In this document: positions 32,142 through 40,743 of the stretch, one piece after another
Position numbering within the stretch: the first letter of the stretch is position 1
Layout of the letters: each line of letters begins with the position of its first letter
Assembly (NCBI RefSeq): GCF_008386585.1
Contig: NZ_VUOB01000086.1
Coordinates: 1-64,000, forward strand
Direction of reading: 5' to 3'
Length of the DNA stretch: 64,000 bases
From: Solihabitans fulvus
GTDB lineage: Bacteria > Actinomycetota > Actinomycetes > Mycobacteriales > Pseudonocardiaceae
Made by a program: the position numbers and the translations under genes
The notes under the pieces: generated by a model
The model's input: only the letters and a program-made list of their open reading frames with translations
What the model was told of the DNA's origin: nothing
The model's database searches: none

Positions 32142-32185
32142 GGCCGATGGCCCCGTGGCGCGCGCCCGTCACGGGGCCATCGGCC
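32142..32185 (+). terminator. Terminator hairpin after the MFS gene
   Basis: A perfect 16-bp stem (32142-32157 with 32170-32185, GGCCGATGGCCCCGTG and its complement) and a 12-nt loop lie about 90 nt after the MFS stop and before the promoter of the next gene. Confidence 0.8.
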
Positions 32186-32263
32186 TGTCCGGCTGCGTGG
32201 CGGGTTCAGGCGGACGGACCTATGCTGCACGTCTCGGCTCGCACGTCGGAAGCGAGGTCCGCT

Positions 32264-32881
32264 GTGGACACCTGGCAGCTCATCGCGACGGAACGCACCC
32301 GGTTGGCCGACTCCCTTGCCGGACTGGACGAATCGGCGTGGCGGTCACCGTCGCTGTGCGCCGGTTGGTCCAATCAGGACGCTCTGGCACATATCGTCGC
32401 GACCGCCGAGATCACGCAGGGCGGATTCTTCGGCGGCCTGCTCCGCAACGGCTTCAGCTTCCAGAAGATGGTGGCGGGCGACATCCACCGGGTCGGCGCG
32501 GCCGGCGTGCCGAGGATGCTGGAACGGCTGCGCGCCTCCGCCGGCAGCCGGAACCACCCGCCGGGCCCGGTCGCCTCGATGCTGCTGGAGATCGTGGTGC
32601 ACGGCGAGGACATCGCCTTCCCGCTCGGCAACGCGGTGGACCACTCGCCGGAGGCGCTGGTCGGCGCGGCCGAGTTCGGCAAGTCCGCCCAGCCACTTGT
32701 CGGCTGCCGCAAGCGCATCGCCGGCCTGCGGCTGCGCGCGACCGACGCCGAGTGGTCGACCGGGTCGGGCCCCGAGGTCAGCGGGCCGCTGGTGCCGCTG
32801 CTGCTGGCGATGTGCGGCCGGAAGGCCGCGCTTGACTCGCTGACCGGCGAGGGCGTCGCCGCGCTCCGGGAGCGTCCCTAG
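32264..32881 (+). CDS. Maleylpyruvate isomerase-family (DinB-like, mycothiol-dependent type) protein
   Basis: A 205-residue protein of the TIGR03083/maleylpyruvate isomerase N-terminal family, a DinB-type four-helix bundle. The signature CAGWSNQDALAHIVA is present, and VHGEDIAFPLG carries the typical HGxDI segment; conserved histidines may bind metal. Family members use mycothiol or other actinomycete thiols as cofactors or for detoxification. I chose GTG 32264 because a -10-like TATGCT lies at 32221-32226 and AGG is 7 nt upstream. The in-frame ATG at 32222 overlaps this -10. Confidence 0.8.
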   Translation: MDTWQLIATERTRLADSLAGLDESAWRSPSLCAGWSNQDALAHIVATAEITQGGFFGGLLRNGFSFQKMVAGDIHRVGAAGVPRMLERLRASAGSRNHPPGPVASMLLEIVVHGEDIAFPLGNAVDHSPEALVGAAEFGKSAQPLVGCRKRIAGLRLRATDAEWSTGSGPEVSGPLVPLLLAMCGRKAALDSLTGEGVAALRERP

Positions 32882-33004
32882 GAGCTTCTGGCTGGATGCG
32901 GTCGACGCCGCGGGGGCAGGGACCTGGTCGGAGGGTTGGAGCGCGAGCAACGCGGTGCCCGCCGCCGACTGTCCCGGGCCGTGACTCAGTCGTAGGCTGC
33001 CCGG

Positions 33005-34198
33005 ATGACTGACGGCGGCGGTTTCGAGGACGCGGTGCTGGCGCGGATCGACGAGATCGTGGCGTCTGCCGTGGCGCGGGGACAGGTGCCCGGCGTGGTC
33101 GCGGCCGTGGCCCGAGGCGACGCGGTGCATCTCGCGACGGCCGGGGTCATGGCGGTGGGCGGGCCGCCGATGCGGCGGGACACGCAGTTTCGGATCTCCT
33201 CGACCACGAAGCCGATGACCGCCGCGGCCGTGCTCTCGCTGGTCGACGACGGCGTGCTCGAGCTGGACGCGCCCGTCGACGAGCTCCTGCCCGAGCTGGC
33301 CGATCGCCGGGTGTTGCGCAGCCCGGACGGGCCGCTCGGGGACACGGTCCCAGCCCGACGCGCCATCACCGTGCGGGATCTGCTCACCTTCACCTGGGGA
33401 TTTGGGATGCAGGGCGCCATGTTCATGGCGGCCGAACCGTGGCCGATCCTCGCCGCGACGCAGGCCCGGGAGCTGGCCACGTTCGGCCCGACGCAGCCGG
33501 ACGCGATGCCGGATCCGGACACCTGGCTGGCCCGGCTCGGCGAGTTGCCGCTGCTGGCTCAGCCGGGCGAGCGGTGGCTCTACCAGTCGGGTTCGCAGGT
33601 GCTGGGGGTGTTGGCGGCGCGGGCCGCCGGGGCGCCCTACGACGAGGTGCTGCGGGCGCGGCTGTTCGGTCCACTCGGGATGGACAGCACCGGGTTCCAC
33701 GCGACCGACATCACTCGGCTGGCGACCGCGTACGAGAGTCGGGACGGCCGGCTGGAGGTGAGCGACCCGCCGGGCGGCCAGTGGTCCCGTCCCCCGAGAT
33801 TCCCCGACGGCGGCAGCGGTCTGGTCTCCACGGCCGACGACATGGTCGCGTTCGGCAGGATGCTGATGCGCGGCGGAGCTCCGGTGCTGATGTCGGACAC
33901 GGTCGCCGAGATGACCCGCGACCAGTTGACCCCCGCGCAGCGGGCGAACGTCTGGCCCGGCTTCAGTTTTCTGGACGACCGCGGCTGGGGCTACGGGATG
34001 TCCGTGCTCGACGACGGCAGCTACACCTGGGAGGGCGGGTCAGGGACGGCGTGGACGAACGTGCCGTCGCAGGATCTCACCGTAGTCGTGCTCACCCAGC
34101 GCGCCGCGGACGCGACCGGGATGCCGGCCGTGTGCGCCGACGTGCTCGAGGCGGCCCGCGACGGCCTTCGCGAGCACGGGACGTCACCCGTTCGGTAA
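33005..34198 (+). CDS. Beta-lactamase-fold serine hydrolase
   Basis: A 397-residue class C beta-lactamase/esterase-like hydrolase (Pfam Beta-lactamase). The nucleophile motif SxxK is STTK in FRISSTTKPMT near residue 67, the YxS-like motif is in RWLYQSGSQVLG, and a late GSGTAW loop takes the place of the KTG motif. No signal peptide is visible, so it should be cytosolic. Such proteins are mostly esterases or peptidases rather than resistance enzymes. The ATG lies 7 nt after a -10-like TAGGCT (32993-32998), so the mRNA is probably leaderless. Confidence 0.9.
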   Translation: MTDGGGFEDAVLARIDEIVASAVARGQVPGVVAAVARGDAVHLATAGVMAVGGPPMRRDTQFRISSTTKPMTAAAVLSLVDDGVLELDAPVDELLPELADRRVLRSPDGPLGDTVPARRAITVRDLLTFTWGFGMQGAMFMAAEPWPILAATQARELATFGPTQPDAMPDPDTWLARLGELPLLAQPGERWLYQSGSQVLGVLAARAAGAPYDEVLRARLFGPLGMDSTGFHATDITRLATAYESRDGRLEVSDPPGGQWSRPPRFPDGGSGLVSTADDMVAFGRMLMRGGAPVLMSDTVAEMTRDQLTPAQRANVWPGFSFLDDRGWGYGMSVLDDGSYTWEGGSGTAWTNVPSQDLTVVVLTQRAADATGMPAVCADVLEAARDGLREHGTSPVR

Positions 34199-34255
34199 GC
34201 GGCGTTACCGCACGCATTGACACGCGCATGTGACCTGGGCCACCCTCAACGCTAC

Positions 34256-34269
34256 CTACTGTCGAGTAG
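34256..34269 (+). promoter_or_regulatory. Inverted repeat upstream of the lipase gene
   Basis: CTACT-GTCG-AGTAG (34256-34269) lies 21 nt before the lipase ATG, downstream of a TTGACA (34217-34222). It may be an operator for a TetR-type lipid regulator. No good -10 can be assigned at the right spacing, so the promoter itself remains uncertain. Confidence 0.4.
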
Positions 34270-34290
34270 CAACCAGGAGCGAGGGCATTC

Positions 34291-35241
34291 ATGCGCACGA
34301 CCGTCGCCGGCATCGTCGCCGGTGTGTTGGCCTTCGGTCTGATCGGTGTCGGCCCAGCCGCCGCCGACCAGGCTCGCTATCCGGTCCCCTACGGCCCTGC
34401 AGGCATCGCCGCGGCCGCCGCCGCCGAACTCGCCCACCCCTACAGCGACCCGCCCGGCGCCAACAACTGGTCCTGCCGGCCGACCGCCGCGCACCCGCGC
34501 CCGGTGGTCCTCGCGCACGGGGCGAGCGCCAACATGACCGAGAACTGGCAGACGATCGCACCGCTGCTCGCCAACACCGGCTACTGCGTGTTCGCGCTGA
34601 CCTACGGAGTACCGGCGGGCACCCCGTTCCCGTTCGACCAGATCGGCGGCCGCAACGTGATGGAGACCAGCGCGGCCGACCTGTCCGCGTTCGTCGACCG
34701 GGTGCTCGCCGCGACGGGCGCCGGCAAGGTCGACATCGTCGGACACTCCGAGGGCAGCCTGATGCCCGACTACTACGTCAAGTTCCTCGGCGGCGCGGCC
34801 AAGGTCGACCACTACGTCGCGCTGACGCCGCTGTGGCACGGCACCGACACCGCCGGACTCGCCAACGTGTACGTGCTGGCCAGGATGTTCGGGCTCGGGC
34901 CGGTGGTGGACACCGTCGTCGGCGGCGCGTTCCCCTCCGCGCTCCAGTTCCTGGCAGGCTCGGCGTTCCTCCAGAAGCTCGACAACGGCTCTCCCGCCGT
35001 GCCGGGCGTCAGCTACACCACCGTCATCACCAAGTACGACGAGGCCGTGGTGCCCTACACCAGCGGCATCCTGGACGCCCCCAACTCGACCAACGTCGTG
35101 CTCCAGGACCTGTGCCCGCAGGACTTCGGCGGCCACGGCATGGTCGCCTTCGACCCCAACGCGACCCAGGTCGTGCTCAACGCGCTCGACCCGGCGCACG
35201 CGCGCCCCGTCGAGTGCTCGTTCGTGCCTCTCGCCCCCTGA
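34291..35241 (+). CDS. Secreted lipase (class 2 / EstA-like triacylglycerol lipase)
   Basis: A 316-residue secreted esterase/lipase. A Sec signal peptide (RTTVAGIVAGVLAFGLIG, then PAAA cleavage near residue 25) is followed by an alpha/beta hydrolase domain with VVLAHGASANMTENW (oxyanion), DIVGHSEGSLM (nucleophile Ser) and FGGHGMVAFDP (catalytic His). Cys pairs fit an extracellular protein. It resembles Lipase_2/EstA-type enzymes of Streptomyces and Rhodococcus acting on short to medium acyl esters. The ATG has AGGAG at 34274-34278. A hairpin at 35269-35310 ends the transcript. Confidence 0.92.
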   Translation: MRTTVAGIVAGVLAFGLIGVGPAAADQARYPVPYGPAGIAAAAAAELAHPYSDPPGANNWSCRPTAAHPRPVVLAHGASANMTENWQTIAPLLANTGYCVFALTYGVPAGTPFPFDQIGGRNVMETSAADLSAFVDRVLAATGAGKVDIVGHSEGSLMPDYYVKFLGGAAKVDHYVALTPLWHGTDTAGLANVYVLARMFGLGPVVDTVVGGAFPSALQFLAGSAFLQKLDNGSPAVPGVSYTTVITKYDEAVVPYTSGILDAPNSTNVVLQDLCPQDFGGHGMVAFDPNATQVVLNALDPAHARPVECSFVPLAP

Positions 35242-35268
35242 GCGCTCCCCTGTGCGTCCTCCCTGTGC

Positions 35269-35310
35269 GGACCCCGCGCGGTCGCCTTTCGAGGTGGCCG
35301 CGCGGGGTCC
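35269..35310 (+). terminator. Terminator hairpin after the lipase gene
   Basis: A perfect 13-bp outer stem (GGACCCCGCGCGG at 35269-35281 with 35298-35310), plus a few inner pairs around a small loop, begins 28 nt after the lipase stop. Confidence 0.75.
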
Positions 35311-35330
35311 GGTCAGGGGACAATGCACCC

Positions 35331-35549
35331 ATGTGCCGCAGCATCAAGACGCTCCGCCCGCCCTTCGAGACCGACGCCACCGAGGCCGACATGCGCGCGG
35401 CGGCGTTGCAGTACGTCCGCAAGGTGTCCGGCTTCCGCCAGCCCGCCGCGCACAACGCCGAGGCGTTCGAGCGCGCGGTCGCCGACATCACCGAGGCCAC
35501 CGTGCGGTTGCTCGGGGCGCTGGAGGTACGGGGCGCTCAGAGTGCCTAG
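35331..35549 (+). CDS. DUF2277 family small protein
   Basis: A 72-residue protein with the DUF2277 pattern: a start of MCRSIKTLRPPF, then AALQYVRKVSGFRQPAAHN and a helical C-terminus. The early Cys and the basic RxIKxL motif are typical of this family of unknown function, found across actinobacteria and proteobacteria. A -10-like ACAATG lies 6 nt before the ATG, so the gene may be leaderless. It ends in a duplicated CTAG-containing sequence shared with the convergent gene. Confidence 0.85.
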   Translation: MCRSIKTLRPPFETDATEADMRAAALQYVRKVSGFRQPAAHNAEAFERAVADITEATVRLLGALEVRGAQSA

Positions 35550-35569
35550 TAGCTGAGTCCTAGTAGCTG
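35545..35569. repeat. Tandem 11-bp repeat holding the stop codons of two convergent genes
   Basis: CCTAGTAGCTG occurs at 35545-35555 and again at 35559-35569 (14-nt period). The first copy supplies the TAG stop of the DUF2277 gene on the plus strand. The second copy, read on the minus strand, supplies the TAG stop of the convergent gene. A similar arrangement occurs at 44881. Confidence 0.8.
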
Positions 35570-35952
35570 TCGCCGCCGACGAACTTCTCCTCCAGCTCGT
35601 CGGCCGAGCCCGCCACCAGGGTCATCGGGTCGACGAGTTCGTTGATGTCGAGGTTCTCCAGCGGCAGTGAGTGCCGCAGCACCACGTGGTCGCCCATGAT
35701 CGCCGCGCCGCCGGCGACCGTGGTGTGGCCGACCTCCTCGAGCAGCTGCTTGAGGTCGACGTCGGCGACGAGCGCGCACGGCGAGGCGATCTGCACCCAC
35801 TCGTGCAGCTCGTCGAGGACCTCGCGGGCGAGCACCACCACCTGGCTGCGGTCGTCGTCGAACTCGAACAGAATCCTGATCTCGTCGCGATCCTGCGCGA
35901 TCACCTGATATTCGGCCCGCACATATGCGACAACATCTCCCCACGACGCCAT
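35560..35952 (-). CDS. YbjN/CesT-like small protein
   Basis: A 130-residue acidic protein. The predicted order of strands and helices (VVAYVRAEYQVIAQDRDEIRILFEFDDD-like N-terminus, REVLDELHEWVQIASP, HSLPLENLDINELVDPMTLVA) resembles the YbjN/type III chaperone-like fold, whose members help protein folding or sensing. The family call is moderate. It is transcribed alone, converging on the DUF2277 gene, with RBS AAAGGGACG before the ATG. Confidence 0.65.
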   Translation of the reverse strand: MASWGDVVAYVRAEYQVIAQDRDEIRILFEFDDDRSQVVVLAREVLDELHEWVQIASPCALVADVDLKQLLEEVGHTTVAGGAAIMGDHVVLRHSLPLENLDINELVDPMTLVAGSADELEEKFVGGDSY

Positions 35953-36144
35953 TGTTCGTCCCTTTCCGCAGCCTGTGCCCCACGACCAAGATCCCCAGGA
36001 ACCCAGAGCTTATCGCGGGCGGCCGGCGACATGCGGCCGGTCAGCTCAGCCGTAACTGGGAAGAAACAGCCGTCCGTAGGGTTATGCGCACCTGAGTATG
36101 GGATTACGTTCCGAACGAGTTCTCCTACCCTGCGGGAGGAACGC

Positions 36145-37554
36145 ATGCGCAAGTACCGCATACCCATCTCCGGAGCGATCACCGCGGCAGCCGCCGCCGC
36201 GATTCTGCTGGTGCCCCAACTGGGTTCGGCCACCAACGTCGCGGCCGTCAACGGCGCACAGACCGGCGACCCCAGCTACGTCTACCGGATCGACAGCTCG
36301 GCCGGTCAGTCCGAGAAGCTGTTCGCGGACGGGTTCGACGTGCTGGAGCAGCGCGACGGCAAGGACCTGTTCGTGTTGGGTACCAAGGGCGACGGCGACC
36401 GGCTGCGGGGCTTCGGCTTCTCCCCCACGGTCGAGTCCGTGCTGCCGGCCCCGCAGTGGGCCCCGGTGCCCAAGCGCGCCGACAACGACCCCCTCGTCCC
36501 GGCCGACGTGAACGAGACGTACGACGGCGGCTACCACACCGTCAACGCGCAGTATGCGCACCTGGACCAGGTCGCCACGCAGCACCCTGACCTCGCCACC
36601 AACGTCACCTACGGCAAGTCCTGGCGCAAGAACCGGGGCCTGACCGGCGGCTATGACCTGCGGGCCATCTGCATCACCAAGAAGAAGTCCGGCGACTGCG
36701 CGCTCAACCCGAACTCCGCGAAGCCTCGGTTCTTCCTGATGAGCCAGATCCACGCCCGCGAGATCACCACGGGCGACGTGTCGTGGCGCTGGATCGACTA
36801 TCTGGTCAACGGATACGGCACCGACAGCACGGTCACCTCGCTGCTGAACTCCACCGAGCTGTGGGTCGTGCCGATCGCCAATCCGGACGGCGTGGACATC
36901 GTGCAGAAGGGCGGCAACTCCCCGATCCTGCAACGCAAGAACGCCGACTACCTCAACGGCAACAACTGCGGCGTCTCCGCGTACAGCCAGGCCGGCGTTG
37001 ACCTGAACCGCAACACCGGCAGCCACTGGGACACCAGCGGCATCTCGCACGACCCGTGCAGCCAGGTGTACGACGGCCCGCGCTCGGACTCGGAGATCGA
37101 GAACACCGCGCTGGAGGGCCTGTTCCGCAACCTGTACCCGGCCGTGCGCGGCTCGGGCAATAGCGCGCCAGCCCCGCCGGACACCAAGGGCGTCATGATC
37201 ACCATGCACAGCGACGCCAGCATGGTGCTGTTCCCCTGGGAGTACGACTACACCGTGCACACCGGGAACGACGCGGCGCTGCGCGCGATGGGCAAGGCGA
37301 TGGGGTCCATCACCGGCTACCAGTACGGCCAGGCCGGCGAGATCCTCTACAACGCCTCCGGCGGCACCGACGACTGGACCTACGACAAGCTCGGCGTCGC
37401 GAGCTTCACCATCGAGGTCGGCGACAACACCGGGCGCGGGTGCAGCGGCTTCACGCCGAGGTTCTCCTGCCAGGCCAGCTTCTTCTGGCCGAAGATGAAG
37501 CCGGCGCTGGTCTACGCGGCCCAGCACGCGCTCACGCCGTACCGGACGAAGTAA
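36145..37554 (+). CDS. Secreted M14-family zinc carboxypeptidase
   Basis: A 469-residue exported peptidase. An N-terminal Sec signal (RKYRIPISGAITAAAAAAIL) and a propeptide-like region of about 100 residues precede an M14 carboxypeptidase domain. Zinc ligands are visible as HARE (in MSQIHAREITTGD) and a later His in TMHSDASMVLFPW. The catalytic Glu lies in FTIEVGDNTG, and the substrate Arg/Asn region in DLNRNTGSHWD. It resembles Streptomyces-type zinc carboxypeptidases that remove C-terminal residues outside the cell. The ATG at 36145 has RBS GGGAGGAAC. A terminator follows at 37591-37622. Confidence 0.93.
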   Translation: MRKYRIPISGAITAAAAAAILLVPQLGSATNVAAVNGAQTGDPSYVYRIDSSAGQSEKLFADGFDVLEQRDGKDLFVLGTKGDGDRLRGFGFSPTVESVLPAPQWAPVPKRADNDPLVPADVNETYDGGYHTVNAQYAHLDQVATQHPDLATNVTYGKSWRKNRGLTGGYDLRAICITKKKSGDCALNPNSAKPRFFLMSQIHAREITTGDVSWRWIDYLVNGYGTDSTVTSLLNSTELWVVPIANPDGVDIVQKGGNSPILQRKNADYLNGNNCGVSAYSQAGVDLNRNTGSHWDTSGISHDPCSQVYDGPRSDSEIENTALEGLFRNLYPAVRGSGNSAPAPPDTKGVMITMHSDASMVLFPWEYDYTVHTGNDAALRAMGKAMGSITGYQYGQAGEILYNASGGTDDWTYDKLGVASFTIEVGDNTGRGCSGFTPRFSCQASFFWPKMKPALVYAAQHALTPYRTK

Positions 37555-37590
37555 CCGCACCGGACAGACCGACGCGGTTCGCAGGACAGC

Positions 37591-37622
37591 AGACCCTCGG
37601 ATGCAGTCGCACCCGGGGGTCT
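37591..37622 (+). terminator. Terminator hairpin after the carboxypeptidase gene
   Basis: A 10-bp stem with one mismatch (AGACCCTCGG at 37591-37600 and CCGGGGGTCT at 37613-37622) is followed by a T/G-rich stretch (CGTCTGTTTGTTGG), 37 nt after the stop. Confidence 0.7.
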
Positions 37623-37859
37623 CGTCTGTTTGTTGGACTCTGTTGCTTCTGACCGTCGATGTCGCGCTGTTCTGACAAAATCAGCCAACACTTGACATAA
37701 ACCCCCACTTCGCGGTGTGATCTGAAACACTTTCGTCGCACTGAGTGCCGTCCCGTAACCCGAACCAACACCAACCCTGACGGTTGTTGGTGGATTTCGG
37801 CTGCCGTGGGGCGGCGCCTCGGGCCGAAGGTCAGCCGCAGGTTCGAGAAAGGTGTCGTG
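37623..37859 (+). promoter_or_regulatory. Promoter region of the GH59-like gene
   Basis: This gap is lower in GC than its flanks. It contains a consensus -35 TTGACA (37692-37697) with an 18-nt spacer and a -10-like TGTGAT (37716-37721). Downstream lies an imperfect inverted repeat (CCAAC...AACC at 37765-37776 with GGTTGTTGG at 37782-37790), a possible operator. The leader would be about 130 nt. Nothing coding is seen. Confidence 0.5.
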
Positions 37860-40700
37860 GTGAGGCAACTGAGATGGCCAGCGCTGATACTTGCGGTGCT
37901 GGCGGCAACCTGGACGGCCGGCCTCGCGCCGGCGCTGGCCGCCGCCCCGGCGGCCACGATGACGATCACGGTGGACGGCGCCTCCGGCGGCCGCGTCTTC
38001 GACGGGATCGGCGCGATCAGCGGCGGCGGCGGCAACTCGCGCCTGCTGCTGGACTACCCGGAACCGCAGCGCAGCCAGATCCTCGACTACATGTTCAAGC
38101 CCGGCTACGGCGCCAGCCTCCAGATCCTCAAGGTCGAGATCGGCGGTGACGCGAACTCGACCGACGGCTCCGAGTCCAGCCACATGCACACCTCCGGCGA
38201 CCTCAACTGCGACCGCGGCTACGAGTGGTGGCTGATGGCCCAGGCCAAGGCGCGCAACCCGAACATCGCGCTGTACGGGTTGGCGTGGGGCGCGCCGGGC
38301 TGGCTCGGCGGCGGCAACTTCTGGTCCGCCGACACCGTCACCTACCTCACCAACTGGCTCGGCTGCGCCAAGTCGCACGGCCTGACCATCGACTACCTCG
38401 GCGGCTGGAACGAGCGCGGCTACGACAAGGGCTGGTACGAGAACCTGCACGCGGCGGTCGCCAACGCGGGCTACCCGACCAGGATCGTCGGCGCCGACTC
38501 GGGCTGGGACGTCGCCGACGCCATGATGAGCGACCCGGCGTTCAACGCCTCCGTCGACATCGTCGGCACGCACTACCCGTGCCAGGGCGACGGCGGCCCC
38601 GCCGACGTGTGCAGCACGACCGCGAACTCGCTCGCCACCGGAAAGCCTTTGTGGGCCAGCGAGAACGGCTCGCAGGACGACAACAGCGGATCCTTCGCGC
38701 TGATCCGCTCCATCACCAGGGGCTACGTGGACGCGAAGATGACCGCGTACCTCAACTGGCCGCTGCTCGCCGCGATCTACCCCAACCTCGGCTACAACAC
38801 GACAGGGCTCGCGGTGGCCAACCAGCCGTGGTCGGGCAACTACGGCATCGGAAAGAGCACCTGGGCCACCGCGCAGGTCACCCAGTTCACCCAGCCCGGC
38901 TGGCGGTTCCTCGACTCCGCGAGCGGATTCCTCACCGGCAACCGCGCTGCCGGCAGCTACGTGAGCCTCAAGTCCCCCAACGGCCGCGACTACAGCAGCA
39001 TCGTGGAGACCACCAGTGCGACCGCCGTTCAGACGGTGAGCTTCCGGGTCACCGGCGGGCTGTCCACGGCCCCGGTGCACCTGTGGGCGACCAACCTCAA
39101 CTCCAGCAACCCCAACGACTACTTCACCCACACCGCCGACCTCACGCCGAGCGGCGGCGCCTACTCGTTCACCGCGCAGCCCGGCTACGTGTACTCGCTG
39201 AGCACGGTCGGCGGCCAGGGCAGGGGCACGGCGGCCAGCCCGCCGCGCGCCTCGCTCGCCCTGCCCTACGCGGACGACTTCGACGGCGGCACGCCGGGTC
39301 GCGAGGCCCGCTACCTCTCCCAGCAGAACGGCGCGTTCGAGGTCGCCGGGTGCGGCGGCGGCCGGGGCGGCCGGTGCGTGCGGCAGATGGCCCCGATCAG
39401 CCCGATCAACTGGGACAACGGGAGCGACCCGTACACGCTCGTCGGGGATCTGGGCTGGACGGACTACACCGTCACCTCGGACGTGCTGCTCGAACAGCCC
39501 GGCGCGGTGCAGCTGATGGGTCGCGTCACCACGCAGCACCCGTTCGCCGTCGCCGGCATCGACGCCTACTACCTCCAGGCGTCCGACACCGGCGCGTGGT
39601 CGATCGTCCGCAACGACACCAACGCGCAGCTGACGACGCTGGCGAGCGGGACAGTCGCGGCGCTCGGCACCGGGCGCTGGCACACCCTCGCGGTGTCCTT
39701 CCAGGGCAACACCATCACCGCGAAGATCGACGGCGCGACCGTCGGCAGCGTCGCCGACTCGACCTATCCGACCGGGCAGGCCGGGCTCGGCGTGCGCGGC
39801 TACCAGACCGACGAGTTCGACAACCTCGCCGTCACCCCGGCCGGCGCGCCGCCGGCCACCAGCTCCTACCGGCTGGTGAACCGCAACAGCGGCAAGGTGT
39901 TGGAGGTCGCCGGATCATCCACTTCGGACGGTGCACTCGTCGACCAGGCCACCGACACCGGCGCGCCGGCCCAGCAGTGGCAGCTGCTCGCGGACGGCAG
40001 CGGCTCGCTGCGGCTGACCAACGCCGGCAGCGGCAGGGCGTTGGACCTGCCCGGCCAGGCCGCCGGCACGCAGCTGGACCAGCGCGCTCCCACCGGAGCG
40101 CAGGGCCAGCAGTGGCAGCTCCAGCCGACCGCCGACGGCTACTACACGATCCTCGGGCACGGTAGCGGCCTGGTCGCCGACGTGAGCGGGGCGTCGACCG
40201 CGGACGGCGCGCCCGTCATCGGGTGGCCGGTCAACGGCGGGGCGAACCAGCAGTGGCGACTCCAGGCCGTGCCCACCGCGAACGTCACCTACCAACTGGT
40301 CAACCGGGCCAGCGGGTTGGTCGCGGACGTCAGCGGCGCGTCCACGGCGGACGGCGGGGTGGTCATCGGGTGGCAGCCCAACGGGGGCGGCAACCAGCAC
40401 TGGCGGCTCGCGCCGTCCGGCGGCAACTACACGCTGATGAACTCGGGCAGCGGCAAGGTGTTGGACGTGCCTGGCGCCACCACCACGCCGGACACCCAGC
40501 TGGAGCAGTGGACCTACAACGGCGGCGCGAACCAGCAGTGGCAGTTCCGGTCGACCGGTGACGGCTACTACCAGTTGGTTGGCGCCGGCAACGGGTTGGC
40601 GGTGGACATGCGGGCCGGCTCGACCGCGCAGGGCGCGGCCGTGGTGCAGAACCCGGTGTCGACCGCGCCGAGCCAGCAGTGGCAGCTCGCGGCGGAGTGA
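37860..40700 (+). CDS. Secreted GH59-like galactosylceramidase with C-terminal ricin-type lectin repeats
   Basis: A 946-residue exported glycosidase. The signal peptide (LRWPALILAVLAATWTAGL) is followed by a catalytic TIM barrel of glycoside hydrolase family 59, the galactocerebrosidase type. GGRVFDGIGAISGGGGNSRLL starts it, YLGGWNERGYDKGW holds the acid/base Glu (WNE), and PLWASENGSQDD holds the nucleophile Glu. A beta-sandwich/LamG-like region follows. The last 280 residues are two ricin-B/CBM13 domains with repeated QQW motifs (QQWQL, QQWRL, QHWRL, QQWQF, QQWQL). It should release galactose from galactolipids or plant galactans outside the cell. GTG 37860 has AAAGG 7 nt upstream; GTG 37857 is an alternative. 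Confidence 0.9.
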   Translation: MRQLRWPALILAVLAATWTAGLAPALAAAPAATMTITVDGASGGRVFDGIGAISGGGGNSRLLLDYPEPQRSQILDYMFKPGYGASLQILKVEIGGDANSTDGSESSHMHTSGDLNCDRGYEWWLMAQAKARNPNIALYGLAWGAPGWLGGGNFWSADTVTYLTNWLGCAKSHGLTIDYLGGWNERGYDKGWYENLHAAVANAGYPTRIVGADSGWDVADAMMSDPAFNASVDIVGTHYPCQGDGGPADVCSTTANSLATGKPLWASENGSQDDNSGSFALIRSITRGYVDAKMTAYLNWPLLAAIYPNLGYNTTGLAVANQPWSGNYGIGKSTWATAQVTQFTQPGWRFLDSASGFLTGNRAAGSYVSLKSPNGRDYSSIVETTSATAVQTVSFRVTGGLSTAPVHLWATNLNSSNPNDYFTHTADLTPSGGAYSFTAQPGYVYSLSTVGGQGRGTAASPPRASLALPYADDFDGGTPGREARYLSQQNGAFEVAGCGGGRGGRCVRQMAPISPINWDNGSDPYTLVGDLGWTDYTVTSDVLLEQPGAVQLMGRVTTQHPFAVAGIDAYYLQASDTGAWSIVRNDTNAQLTTLASGTVAALGTGRWHTLAVSFQGNTITAKIDGATVGSVADSTYPTGQAGLGVRGYQTDEFDNLAVTPAGAPPATSSYRLVNRNSGKVLEVAGSSTSDGALVDQATDTGAPAQQWQLLADGSGSLRLTNAGSGRALDLPGQAAGTQLDQRAPTGAQGQQWQLQPTADGYYTILGHGSGLVADVSGASTADGAPVIGWPVNGGANQQWRLQAVPTANVTYQLVNRASGLVADVSGASTADGGVVIGWQPNGGGNQHWRLAPSGGNYTLMNSGSGKVLDVPGATTTPDTQLEQWTYNGGANQQWQFRSTGDGYYQLVGAGNGLAVDMRAGSTAQGAAVVQNPVSTAPSQQWQLAAE

Positions 40701-40717
40701 CCAGGTGACGGCCGAAC

Positions 40718-40741
40718 CCCCGGGGGGATCTCCTCCCGGGG
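40718..40741. terminator. Bidirectional terminator between convergent genes
   Basis: A 10-bp stem (40718-40727 with 40732-40741, one G-U pair) and a 4-nt loop sit between the stop at 40700 and the stop at 40744. It can serve both transcripts. Confidence 0.75.
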
Positions 40742-40743
40742 AT

